Positions 1-7,463 of a stretch of 64,000 nt of DNA are shown here, one piece after another. A model generated the notes under the pieces. That model had not been told where the DNA came from. It did no database searches and saw only the letters and a list, made by a program, of their open reading frames with translations. Numbering within the stretch: the first letter of the stretch is position 1; each line of letters begins with the position of its first letter. Made by a program: the position numbers and the translations under genes. Source of the stretch: Streptomyces cathayae (GTDB taxonomy: Bacteria; Actinomycetota; Actinomycetes; Streptomycetales; Streptomycetaceae); NCBI RefSeq assembly GCF_029760955.1, contig NZ_CP121682.1, forward strand, positions 5,704,001-5,768,000, read 5' to 3'.

Positions 1-1089
1 GCCGTGGTGCGGAAGAAGGGTTCCTTCGAACTCGAGCCCGTCCTGCTGGACGCCCCGCGCGACGACGAGGTGCTGGTGCGGATCGTGGCCACCGGTCTGT
101 GCCACACCGACCTGGTGGTGCGCGACCAGGTGTACCCGGTGCCGCTCCCCGTCGTCCTCGGCCACGAGGGCGCCGGCGTCGTCGAATCGGTGGGCGCGGC
201 CGTGGAGAAGGTGGCGCCCGGGGACCACGTCGCCGTCAGCTTCCTGCCCTGCGGCCGGTGCCGGCCCTGCTTCGACGGCTCACCCGCGAGCTGCGCGAAC
301 TTCAACGCCATCAACTTCTCCGGCCGACGCCCCGACGGCTCCCACGCGCTCCGGCCCGCCCAAGGGGGCGGCACCCTCCACGACCGGTTCTTCGGGCAGT
401 CGTCCTTCGCCACCCACGCGATCACCGACGAACGCAACACCGTCAAGGTCCGCGCCGACGCGCCGCTGGAACTGCTCGGCCCCCTCGGCTGCGGCATCCA
501 GACCGGCGCCGGCACGGTCCTGCGCGCGCTGAAGGTGGGGGCCGGCGCGACCTTCGCGGTGATGGGCGCGGGAGCGGTCGGCCTGAGCGCGGTGATGGCC
601 GCCCGGGTGGCCGGCGCGACCACGGTCATCGCGGTCGACGTGCTGCCCGCCCGGCTGGAACTCGCCATGGAACTCGGCGCCACGCACGTGGTCAACGGAC
701 GGGAGAAGGACGCCGTCGACGAGATCCGGCGGATCACCGGCGGCGGCGTCGACTTCGCCCTCGACACCACCGGACTGCCCGCGCTCATCGGACAGATGGT
801 GGAAGCACTGCGGCAGCGCGGAACCGCGGCGATCCTCGGAGCCTCCAGCGCTGACGCGGTGATCGGGCTGCCGGCCAACGCGTTCATGCAGGGCTGCAAG
901 ACCCTGATGGGCGTCGTGGAGGGCGACAGCGTCCCGGACGTCTTCGTCCCCCAACTCCTCGACCTGCACATGCAGGGCCGCTTCCCCTTCGACCGGCTGG
1001 TCCGCTTCTACGACTTCGACCAGATCAACGAGGCCGCGGCGGACGCCGCGTCCGGCGCCGCGGTCAAGCCGATCCTCCGCATCGGCTGA
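1..1089 (+). CDS. Zinc-dependent alcohol dehydrogenase (MDR superfamily), 5' end outside window
   Basis: The frame is already open at the left edge, so the true start lies upstream and about 5-10 residues are missing. It is a medium-chain NAD(P)-dependent zinc alcohol dehydrogenase. Numbering from the GTG at position 4, Cys33 and the His54-Glu55 pair (GHEGAG) fit catalytic zinc binding. Cys83, Cys86, Cys89 and Cys97 form the structural zinc lobe, and a third catalytic ligand is likely the Cys of LGCGIQTG near 162. The Rossmann motif GAGAVGLS follows near residue 187. The tail runs to a normal C-terminus. The layout resembles aryl-alcohol/benzyl-alcohol dehydrogenases, but the exact substrate cannot be read from the sequence. 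Confidence 0.9.
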   Translation, partial: AVVRKKGSFELEPVLLDAPRDDEVLVRIVATGLCHTDLVVRDQVYPVPLPVVLGHEGAGVVESVGAAVEKVAPGDHVAVSFLPCGRCRPCFDGSPASCANFNAINFSGRRPDGSHALRPAQGGGTLHDRFFGQSSFATHAITDERNTVKVRADAPLELLGPLGCGIQTGAGTVLRALKVGAGATFAVMGAGAVGLSAVMAARVAGATTVIAVDVLPARLELAMELGATHVVNGREKDAVDEIRRITGGGVDFALDTTGLPALIGQMVEALRQRGTAAILGASSADAVIGLPANAFMQGCKTLMGVVEGDSVPDVFVPQLLDLHMQGRFPFDRLVRFYDFDQINEAAADAASGAAVKPILRIG

Positions 1090-1206
1090 GACGACCGCGA
1101 CGCCGCCGGTGCTCCGACCGGCCGAGACGCCTGGAACTCGCGGTGTTCGGCATGGACAGGCCATATCACCCCCCGTAGTCTGATGATCATCTACGAAGGG
1201 GGCGGA

Positions 1207-1542
1207 GTGAACGGCAACCCGCTGTACCACTGGATAGCCTTGGCGGTGTTCACGGCGCTCATACTGCCATTGTCGGTAGCGATACTGGCCGGGTGGACGC
1301 CGCCGTGGATACGGAAGCGACAGGCCGGGATACGGCTTCGCGCCTACGGGTTTCTGTGCGTCTACGGCCTCGCGCTCGTCAATGGCATCCCCCGGATCGC
1401 AGACGCCTCCTACGAGGTGGTCATGGCCTGCACGACCGGGGGTTTCGGCTTCATCGCCGCCACCGCAGTCCTGTTGCTGCTCGCGGCCCGCAAGGATGCA
1501 GCCGCCCGGAGAGCCCTCCCGGCCGAACCCCGGGAAGGCTGA
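1207..1542 (+). CDS. Small membrane protein of unknown function
   Basis: About 111 residues. The GTG at 1207 is preferred over the in-frame ATG at 1183 because a purine-rich ribosome site (GAAGGGGGCGG) ends just before it and lies inside the longer reading. Three hydrophobic segments are visible: residues about 8-30 (an IALAVFTALILPLSVAIL stretch), 45-62, and 75-92 (GFGFIAATAVLLLLAA). A short basic tail follows. This suggests a three-pass inner-membrane protein. No family is recognised. It ends 34 bases before the convergent stop of the serine hydrolase. Confidence 0.6.
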   Translation: MNGNPLYHWIALAVFTALILPLSVAILAGWTPPWIRKRQAGIRLRAYGFLCVYGLALVNGIPRIADASYEVVMACTTGGFGFIAATAVLLLLAARKDAAARRALPAEPREG

Positions 1543-1576
1543 GAGACACCTCGCCGCGCTTGCGCCGGGCGACCCC

Positions 1577-2740
1577 CTAGCGGTTGAAGGCGGGCAGGGC
1601 GAACCGTGCGATGAGCGGGAAGCCGTCCTCCCGGGCGCTCTTGGCGTTCACCGAGTACACCACCGTCCGGGACAGGTCGCGGGTGGCGGCCAGCACCGTG
1701 TGGTAACCGGGCCGGGAGCCCGTCTTGCCCCAGATCTCCGTCCCGTTGTAGACGTAGCGCTCCAACGCCATGCCGTAGGCCGCGCCGTTGTCGTCCTCGG
1801 CGACCTTGGGGACGGTGAGCATCTGGTCCAGCAGCGGCTGCGGCACCACCCGACCCCGGAACAGGGCCACCAGGAACCGCTCCAGATCGGCGGTGGTGGA
1901 GATCATGTTCCCGACCGCCCAGCGGTCGGACATGTTCCACTCCGTCACGTCGGTGGTCCGGCCCCCGATGTCCGTGTAGGCCCGGTGGTGCGGGCCGTGG
2001 ATCCGCGGGTCCGGCCCGACCGGGAAGCTCGTGTGCCGCATGCCCAGCGGACGGAAGATCCTCGCTTCTGCCCGGTGCTCGTAACGGCCGCCCGTCACCT
2101 TCTCGATCAGCAGACCGAGCACCGTGTAGTCGATGTTCTGGTACACCTGCCGCTTCCCGGGGGCGAACGCCGGCCCCTTCGCGACCGCGGTGGCCACCAC
2201 CCGCTCGGGGCTGAGGGTGCGGAACCGGTGGGGGTACATCTCCTCGGTGGTCGAGCCGAGGTTCGCGCCGGGCTGCAGGCCGCTGGTGTACGTGAGCAGG
2301 TGCCGTACGGTCGGCGGTTCGGTGAAGGAGTCCGGCAGCAGACCGGGCAGATACCGGGTGAGGGGCGCGTCGAGCTCCACCCGCCCCTCCGCGACGAGTT
2401 GCAGCACGAGCGCCGCGGTGACCACCTTGGTCGTCGACCCGGCTCGGAACCGCGCGTTCTCCAGAGTCGGCGCCCCGGTCCGCAGGTCCCGCACCCCGGC
2501 GGTCCCCTTCCAACTGCCCTTGCCGCCCACGCGGACAAGGGCGGCGGAGACGTCCCCGTCGGGGATCCCGGTGAGGGCCTTCTCCAGAGCGGCGACGTCG
2601 GGCCCTTCGGAGTCCGGCACCGCCACCGCGGGAGCCGTTCCGGCGGGCTGGGCGGCGGCCGCTCCGGCAGCGGGACCGAGAGCCAGACCGGCTAACAACA
2701 CGGAGGCGACGGCGATACGGACGTGGCCATGAGCATTCAT
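1577..2740 (-). CDS. Secreted serine hydrolase, beta-lactamase / D-Ala-D-Ala carboxypeptidase fold
   Basis: A 387-residue protein. The start is set at the ATG giving MNAHGHVRIA because AGGAG lies 8 nt upstream; longer readings would precede the signal sequence. Residues 8-30 form a signal peptide with an Ala-rich cleavage region. The catalytic tetrad motif is visible as Ser102-Thr-Thr-Lys105 (GSTTKV), with the second motif probably Tyr-Gln-Asn (YQNIDY) near 215 and the third WGKTG near 345. This is the class C beta-lactamase/DD-peptidase (Pfam Beta-lactamase) arrangement found in many Streptomyces exported esterases and peptidases. Whether it acts on cell-wall peptides, beta-lactams or esters is not shown by the sequence. 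Confidence 0.85.
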   Translation of the reverse strand: MNAHGHVRIAVASVLLAGLALGPAAGAAAAQPAGTAPAVAVPDSEGPDVAALEKALTGIPDGDVSAALVRVGGKGSWKGTAGVRDLRTGAPTLENARFRAGSTTKVVTAALVLQLVAEGRVELDAPLTRYLPGLLPDSFTEPPTVRHLLTYTSGLQPGANLGSTTEEMYPHRFRTLSPERVVATAVAKGPAFAPGKRQVYQNIDYTVLGLLIEKVTGGRYEHRAEARIFRPLGMRHTSFPVGPDPRIHGPHHRAYTDIGGRTTDVTEWNMSDRWAVGNMISTTADLERFLVALFRGRVVPQPLLDQMLTVPKVAEDDNGAAYGMALERYVYNGTEIWGKTGSRPGYHTVLAATRDLSRTVVYSVNAKSAREDGFPLIARFALPAFNR

Positions 2741-3115
2741 GAAGGGGTTCTCCTGCTTCCCAGGGGGCGTGCTGCCGACGAACCCCATCCTGGTGATCAC
2801 GTACGCCGCCGAGATCCTGCACGGAGAGGAGACCAGCCCCTCATCTTCCGGGCCCGGTTCTCGGGGTCATCCCTGAGGTCGGGAGCCTCGTCCCCACCAG
2901 GGGGCGGTACGGAGGGAAGGGGGCGGCGCCCCGAAGAGGCCGTCGGTCCGGCGGGCGGTGCAGTGGCCTTTGGCCAGCTCAGGAGCGTATTTCGGCCTTT
3001 CCCGGCGAGGCTGCCCGAAGCGTGCTCCCTGCCTGCCGAGACGACTTTATGCTTCTACGCGTTTGTAGAAACAGGCCCGGGTGAGATCCGGGCCGCGCAC
3101 CCCTGGAGACGACAC
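2741..3115. other. Intergenic stretch between divergent genes
   Basis: It separates the secreted hydrolase (minus) from the small HhH-like protein (plus) and so should hold both promoters. I see no coding signal: the open frame that runs through it on the plus strand lacks domain-like sequence until the ATG at 3116. The right-hand end holds two hairpins, described separately. Confidence 0.5.
3053..3094 (+). promoter_or_regulatory. Two stem-loops in the leader of the small HhH-like gene
   Basis: TTCTAC (3053-3058) pairs with GTAGAA (3065-3070). Directly after it, GGCCCGG (3074-3080) pairs with CCGGGCC (3088-3094). The second hairpin ends about 20 bases before the ATG, ahead of a GGAGA ribosome site. 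The first could be an operator half-site pair and the second an mRNA leader structure. No known riboswitch or factor site is recognised. Confidence 0.4.
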
Positions 3116-3334
3116 ATGGCTTCGATCGATCTGGACAAGGTGCTGGACAAGGCGTGGGCGGACAAGGACCTGACGGAGATACTCGCCGCCCCGGTGGCGG
3201 TGCTGAAGGGGGTGTCCGACCGCGACGGCGAGCTGCTCCAGGAGGCGTTCGGAGTCAAGACCGTCGCGGATCTGGCCGAACTGAAGTACGTCCGCTGGGC
3301 GCAGGCACTCGCCGCCCTCGAGGCGGCCAAGTAG
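3116..3334 (+). CDS. Small helix-hairpin-helix-like protein
   Basis: A 72-residue acidic/helical protein beginning MASIDLDKVLDKAW, with GGAGA 8 bases upstream of the ATG. The core (EILAAPVAVLKGVS then LQEAFGVKTVADLAEL) has the form of a hairpin of two helices closed by the hydrophobic pattern FGVKTVADLA. That pattern is seen in helix-hairpin-helix modules that help nucleic-acid proteins contact the backbone. Stand-alone copies are common in Streptomyces genomes, but I know of no assigned role. Hairpins in its leader are listed separately. Confidence 0.7.
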   Translation: MASIDLDKVLDKAWADKDLTEILAAPVAVLKGVSDRDGELLQEAFGVKTVADLAELKYVRWAQALAALEAAK

Positions 3335-3455
3335 CCGGTCGGCGGAGAACCGTGGTGCCGTTCGCCCGCTTGCCGGCCGGATGGCACCACCCTCGCGGAA
3401 CGCACGCACACACATACGTACGTGCCAGGAGTGGACGACGTGAGATGGTCGAGGC

Positions 3456-3974
3456 ATGAGCGCCCTCCAGGCCCAGGCCATCGGCACCGGGCGGCTGGAC
3501 CTGCTGCCGCTGGACGTCGAGCACGCCGAGGAGATGGCCGCCGTACTGTCCGACCCGGCCCTGCACACCTTCATCGGCGGCGCTCCGGACACCCCGCACG
3601 CCCTGCGCTCGCGCTACCGGCGCCTGGCCGCAGGCTCCCCCGATCCGGCTGTGTCCTGGCTGAACTGGGTGATCAGGCTCCGTGACGCGTCCTGCCTGAC
3701 GGGCACCGTCCAGGCGACGGTCAGTCCTTCCGGCCACGGCCCCGTCGCCGAGATCGCCTGGGTGGTGGGCACCTCGTGGCAGGGAAGAGGCATCGCCGGC
3801 GAAGCAGCCCGAGGACTCGTCGCCTGGCTCACCCGGCAGCCGGTGCACACCGTCATCGCCCACATCCACCCCGACCACCGGGCATCCGCCGCCGTCGCCA
3901 CCGCCGCCGGGCTCACCCCCACCGGCGAACGGCACGAGGGTGAGATCCGATGGCGCCGAAGCCTCGGACGATGA
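3456..3974 (+). CDS. GNAT family N-acetyltransferase
   Basis: 172 residues, of usual GNAT size. The N-terminal strand reads TGRLDLLPLDVEHAEEM, typical of the RimJ/RimL-like branch. The acetyl-CoA loop is VGTSWQGRGIAGEA at about residues 106-119 (Q-G-R-G-I-A, the V/I-x-x-x-x-Q-G-x-G-A motif). A C-terminal ASAAVATAAGLTPTG segment is the usual GNAT helix 4/strand region. The acceptor substrate could be a small molecule or a protein N-terminus. Its start lies 121 bases after the HhH-like gene. Confidence 0.85.
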   Translation: MSALQAQAIGTGRLDLLPLDVEHAEEMAAVLSDPALHTFIGGAPDTPHALRSRYRRLAAGSPDPAVSWLNWVIRLRDASCLTGTVQATVSPSGHGPVAEIAWVVGTSWQGRGIAGEAARGLVAWLTRQPVHTVIAHIHPDHRASAAVATAAGLTPTGERHEGEIRWRRSLGR

Positions 3975-4033
3975 CTTCGACGATCGACACATCTCACTAC
4001 AACTCAGCTCCGTCTGCGGGGAGGGTTCTTGCT

Positions 4034-4669
4034 TCAGGACCCGGCCAAAAGCCCTTCTGCGAGCAGTAGTTCCTGCACCTCGGCCAAAGAAGCGGCGCAC
4101 AGATGCGCCTGCCGAAGGGACGCTTCCGCATGCGTGGTGGTCAAGCCGATCACCGTGCAGCCCGCCGCCACTGCCGCGCTCACTCCGGCCGGCGCGTCCT
4201 CGACGACCAGGCACGCGGCGGGCGCCATGCCGAGCCGAGCGGCAGCAAGGGAGAAACAGTCCGGTGCGGGTTTCGCGTGTTCCACGTCGCTGCCGTAGAC
4301 CTGCACCGCGGGGAGGGGGAGACCGGCCGCCGCGAAACGCTCCGTGACGGAGTCCCGATCGCCGGAAGTCACGATCGCCCAAGGGCTGTCGGACAACGCC
4401 TCCAACAGATCGGCAGCTCCGTCGACCGGCGGGAAACCGCCCCTTTCCCGGGCCAACAGCTCATCGAGCGCCTTTCGCTCGGTGGTCGGGTCCAGATGCG
4501 GAGCCGCGTCCCTGACGGTGTCCTCGGGGCGCCGTCCGAAGGTGAGCGTCCAGACCTTCTCAGGATCCAGTCCCCGTGCTTGCGACCAGGAGGTCCAGAC
4601 TCTCCGGTGAGCGGCTGCGGAGTCCAACAGGACTCCGTCCACGTCGAAGAGCACGGCGGCGATCGTCAT
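4034..4669 (-). CDS. HAD-superfamily phosphatase/phosphomutase-like hydrolase
   Basis: 211 residues starting MTIAAVLFDVDGVLLD. The nucleophile Asp9 and acid/base Asp11 lie in FDVDG. Motif II is the Thr-Ser of IVTSGDRDS near 115, and motif III Lys sits in HAKPAPD. Motif IV is VVEDAPAG near 165. The helical cap follows motif I, which places it in the beta-phosphoglucomutase / sugar-phosphatase branch (subfamily IA). The frame is open far upstream on this strand, but homology and the motif I position fix the ATG at 4669. It converges on the GNAT gene, leaving 59 bases between stops. Confidence 0.85.
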   Translation of the reverse strand: MTIAAVLFDVDGVLLDSAAAHRRVWTSWSQARGLDPEKVWTLTFGRRPEDTVRDAAPHLDPTTERKALDELLARERGGFPPVDGAADLLEALSDSPWAIVTSGDRDSVTERFAAAGLPLPAVQVYGSDVEHAKPAPDCFSLAAARLGMAPAACLVVEDAPAGVSAAVAAGCTVIGLTTTHAEASLRQAHLCAASLAEVQELLLAEGLLAGS

Positions 4670-4782
4670 ATCGGCATGATCCCAGGCGAGACCAGGCACG
4701 GGACCCGGAACTACAGGTACGAGAGGTCGCCCCTCCACATGGCCGGACTTCGGGCTCTGCGGTGCGCGCTCCGAGGGTTCGA

Positions 4783-5535
4783 TCAGGCGGCCGGAGGCGT
4801 CTCCCGTGCCCGCAGCATGCGTGCGAGCCGGCCGAGCAGTACGGCGTTGAACAGCCCGGACAGGGCCGCCTCGGCAGAGAAGACCAACGGGCTCAGCCAG
4901 GCGAGGGAGGAGGTCCACTCGACGGGGGAGGGCACCAGAAGGGCGACGACGCCGAGCGGCGCCGTGGTCATGGTCGGCCAGATCGCGGCGAACCCCGGGT
5001 CCGGCAGCAGGTAGACGGCCACCAGGAAGAACCCCAGTGACGCCGCGACCACGGCGAGATACCCCCGCGCGAGCCAGTTGTCCACCGCGGGTGCCAGCAG
5101 GGCCCGCGTCCTGCGCAGACGAGGGGACGCGGGGTGCGCCGTGCCCGTTTCCTCCCGTTCCGGGAGGTCCGAGACAGGAGGGGAGGGCTTGCGGAAGCCG
5201 GTTGATGCGGAGGTCGCGGATCTCTGGAGGAGGGCGCCGAGCACGGCGGCGTTCACGAAGGCGCACAGAAGGAGCCATGCGGCCCAGAAGCCGATGGCCA
5301 GTACCTCGACCGCCCCGCCGCCCTCGGTGCCCGGGCCGAAGGGCAGGACCATGGTCAGGAGGGAGAGGGGTGCCGTGAGCAGCAGAAAGCTCATGGCGAA
5401 GCCGCTCTCCGGCAGGAGGAACATGACCAGGAGGGAGAGGGCGAAGACAGCCAGATAGCCCCGGGCGAGCCAGTTGCCCGTGGCGAGCACAAGGAGCCGG
5501 TGCGGAAGGCTGCGGGGACGGGAGTCATTCGGCAT
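4783..5535 (-). CDS. Membrane protein with two tandem copies of an SCO4225-like module
   Basis: 250 residues, ATG at 5535 with GAAGGAA upstream. The protein is an internal duplication. Residues about 20-105 and 145-235 each open with the identical string NWLARGYLAV, followed by two membrane spans around a PxxGFA motif (LLPESGFAM / LLPDPGFAA). Each copy then has TAPL, a conserved V-P-x-P segment and a C-terminal hydrophobic helix with FVNAAVLG or LFNAVLLG. A hydrophilic linker joins the halves. The single-copy form is a familiar uncharacterised Streptomyces membrane family; no function is known. Its upstream region holds the 32-bp palindrome. Confidence 0.75.
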   Translation of the reverse strand: MPNDSRPRSLPHRLLVLATGNWLARGYLAVFALSLLVMFLLPESGFAMSFLLLTAPLSLLTMVLPFGPGTEGGGAVEVLAIGFWAAWLLLCAFVNAAVLGALLQRSATSASTGFRKPSPPVSDLPEREETGTAHPASPRLRRTRALLAPAVDNWLARGYLAVVAASLGFFLVAVYLLPDPGFAAIWPTMTTAPLGVVALLVPSPVEWTSSLAWLSPLVFSAEAALSGLFNAVLLGRLARMLRARETPPAA

Positions 5536-5594
5536 CGCGGGTTCCTTCAGGTCGGTCCAGGCTCGGTGTTCTCCACGGTGGGCCAGGGGGCCAA

Positions 5595-5626
5595 TGCAGG
5601 GATGAGTACAAGTACTCATCCCTGCA
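5595..5626. promoter_or_regulatory. Perfect 32-bp palindrome between divergent genes
   Basis: TGCAGGGATGAGTAC (5595-5609) and its exact reverse complement (5612-5626) flank a central AA. It lies 60 bases upstream of the duplicated membrane-protein gene and 64 bases upstream of the ATG at 5690. The spacing suits a homodimer operator shared by two divergent promoters. Alternatively it is a strong RNA hairpin in one leader. The cognate factor is unknown. Confidence 0.65.
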
Positions 5627-5689
5627 GGGGATTTCGGGGAGCCGCCCCTCCCCTCGTCGACGGTGGTTTCCGGGTGGCATTCTGGGGCC

Positions 5690-5965
5690 ATGCGACCCTG
5701 GACCCTCTCCACCGAGAGCGACCTTCGGCATCTGCTCAACGAGTGGGATCCGATCGGCGTCGCCGACCTCGTGCAGGACGAGTACGACTGCATGCTGGTC
5801 CCTTTGCTCCAGCGGCTCCGTGGTGGTGCGAGCCAGACGGAGGTCGGTGAGTTCCTGCGGCGTGAACTGGAGGACCACTTCGGGCTCGACCCTCTGGTGC
5901 TGCGGCCCGAAGCGATGGCCGCCCGAGTGACCGCCTGGTGGACAGTCACCGGCCAAGCGCTTTGA
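5690..5965 (+). CDS. Small conserved hypothetical protein
   Basis: About 91 residues from the ATG at 5690 (MRPWTLSTESDL); an in-frame GTG at 5663 would add nine residues. It is soluble and acidic, with the string NEWDPIGVADLVQDEYDC followed by an amphipathic helix and EFLRRELEDHFGLDP. The W-D-P-I-G and D-E-Y-D elements are shared with DUF1871-like proteins and with small putative immunity proteins. I treat that as a weak family hint only. It is divergent from the duplicated membrane protein and shares the palindrome region. Confidence 0.6.
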   Translation: MRPWTLSTESDLRHLLNEWDPIGVADLVQDEYDCMLVPLLQRLRGGASQTEVGEFLRRELEDHFGLDPLVLRPEAMAARVTAWWTVTGQAL

Positions 5966-6056
5966 CCGCATGGACACCCCAGGGCTTTAACTTGTCGAGC
6001 TTCGGTGCTCAGGCCGCTATGTAGCCTGTCGATCTGTTCGAACGGGAGGGCGGGAC

Positions 6057-6620
6057 GTGGAGAAGCTGGTAGAGGGGGCCGTCGCGGAGGCGCTTCGTGA
6101 CGGGGACGACGAGGCGATCTACCTGTACGTCGCCGCCTGCACCGAACGCATGGCGCCACTGTTCATTGGCCTGCGAGCGAACGTGTCAGGGCGGGAATCC
6201 GACCTGGACTTCTATGCGGAGTCCGTGCGCGACCTCTGGCATGCCGACCGGCCGCTCGCCGACGCCGCCGAGCGCGTACGCCTGCTGGAGCGGTTCCCGG
6301 AGCTCCAGCCGGACGAGGAGGGGATCACCGATGTCGCCGACACCTACGCCTTCTTCGCTGTCCTCAGCCTGCGGTATGCCCTGCTGGCCCACGGCTCGGG
6401 AAACGCTGATGACGCGGTCTCCTGCGGCCATGCGGCGCTCACCGCGATGGGGATGCTGGACCAGAACGTGGCGGGTGCCGGTCTTCTTGCTGAAGAACAA
6501 CGGCTCCAGTCCCTCTCCCTGAGCAGTGACGCCGCAGGTCTGTGGGACGCGAGCGTCACGGCAGGACGGGAGAGGTTCCGTGCCGTACTGGGCCGCCTGC
6601 CGCGCTGGGCATGCTCCTGA
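6057..6620 (+). CDS. Conserved hypothetical protein, all-helical
   Basis: 187 residues; the GTG at 6057 follows GGGAGGGCGGG. The sequence is helical and acidic with no membrane segment: an N-terminal AVAEALRDGDDEAIYLYVAA, a central ADTYAFFAVLSLRYALLAHG, and a C-terminal segment ending in RLPRWACS. The pattern recalls DUF416-like and helical immunity-type proteins but I cannot assign it. The third-position GC is somewhat lower than in its neighbours. The gene ends 28 bases before the IS110 remnant, so it may be part of a small foreign insert. Confidence 0.5.
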   Translation: MEKLVEGAVAEALRDGDDEAIYLYVAACTERMAPLFIGLRANVSGRESDLDFYAESVRDLWHADRPLADAAERVRLLERFPELQPDEEGITDVADTYAFFAVLSLRYALLAHGSGNADDAVSCGHAALTAMGMLDQNVAGAGLLAEEQRLQSLSLSSDAAGLWDASVTAGRERFRAVLGRLPRWACS

Positions 6621-6647
6621 TCGCCGCCCGTGAGATACGCCCTCTGG

Positions 6648-6915
6648 TCATGCAGCCGCTGCGCCCACCTCATCGGGCGGAGCTGGGAAGGCCAGTGCCT
6701 CGTCATATCGATGACTCTGCTGGAGGCAGTGGTAGAGCTGGCCGAGCATGCGGTTGAAGAAGGTTCCTCTGGGCGGCTGCGTGCCAGTCTCCGTGGCCGT
6801 CGCGGCGCTTGCGGTAGTGGGCCTTGGAGCCTGGTGAGGCGGTGATGGCGGAGAAGGCCCAGAGGCAGCCGGCGTGGTTGAGGCGGTCGTTCTTCACCCA
6901 CCGGCGGGTGATGGT
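6648..6915 (-). pseudogene. IS110-family transposase C-terminal remnant, frameshifted
   Basis: Read on the minus strand, the sequence gives RRWVKNDRLNHAGCLWAF, then SPGSKAHYRKRR, GDWHAAAQRNL, and after a one-base slip FNRMLGQLYHCLQ and YDEALAFP before a TGA at 6648. This is the characteristic C-terminal half of the Transposase_20 domain of IS110-type elements. One extra base near 6770 breaks the frame between QRNL and FNRM. The N-terminal RuvC-like half is absent. Only a scar of the element remains. Confidence 0.75.
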
Positions 6916-7463
6916 TGCGTCCTGGGAAGTGGTGTAGGGGATCAAGGTGCTAATTCGCAGGTCACCGTTGACGTCAGGGCTCTTTGGGCGCGAGGCGGAG
7001 TGACGGTGTGTCAGTTCACCGTCGGGGACGCTTGTCCGTGACCGCGCGGGCCGGATGCGGTCTCGTACGGGTGCGACGCCGGGACAGGCGCCCGCGCCCC
7101 GGGGGGTGACACACCGTTCCAAAACCGTGAGCACTTCGGCCTTCACTGTCCTGATGCCGCTCATCTGAGCACTTATGTGACACTTTCCCGCCGGCTGCTC
7201 ACGGTTTTCGGCACGGCACCCGCCCCCGGCCCGGCGGAGTCGGCACCGGGGAGGTCCCCTGCACCACCCGGCGGGACACCATCCCCGTCCTGTCCCGGTC
7301 AACAGGGCTTCGTCTCGCCTTGGAGTCCCCTTCGACGCCTGGAGGTAGGAACCCCCGCCCACAGCACGTCCTCGACATCCCACGGCTTCGGCAGAACCAC
7401 TTCGTACCGCCCCAGATCCTCAACCCCCGAACTCGAGTCCTACCCTCCTGCCGGGGTGCTTGA
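6916..7463. other. Non-coding accessory gap after the IS110 scar
   Basis: No complete gene is seen in 548 bases. A minus-strand open stretch (7299-7439) reads protein-like (GRYEVVLPKPWDVEDVLW) but has a stop directly upstream and no start codon. It may be the end of another decayed gene. The block also carries a 13-bp inverted repeat with inner TGAGCACTT copies, listed separately. Together with the transposase scar this looks like an old insertion site. Confidence 0.45.
7121..7208. repeat. Inverted repeat pair with inner direct repeats
   Basis: AAAACCGTGAGCA (7121-7133) is the exact inverse of TGCTCACGGTTTT (7196-7208), with a 62-base spacer. Inside, TGAGCACTT occurs at 7128-7136 and again at 7166-7174. 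The arrangement of one inverted pair plus shared half-sites resembles a recombinase or transposase end. An 88-base MITE-like relic is also possible. Confidence 0.5.

Noticed and set aside
7299..7439. Protein-like minus-strand stretch in the IS110 gap
   Set aside because: A stop lies immediately upstream and no start codon exists, so it is at most a relic.
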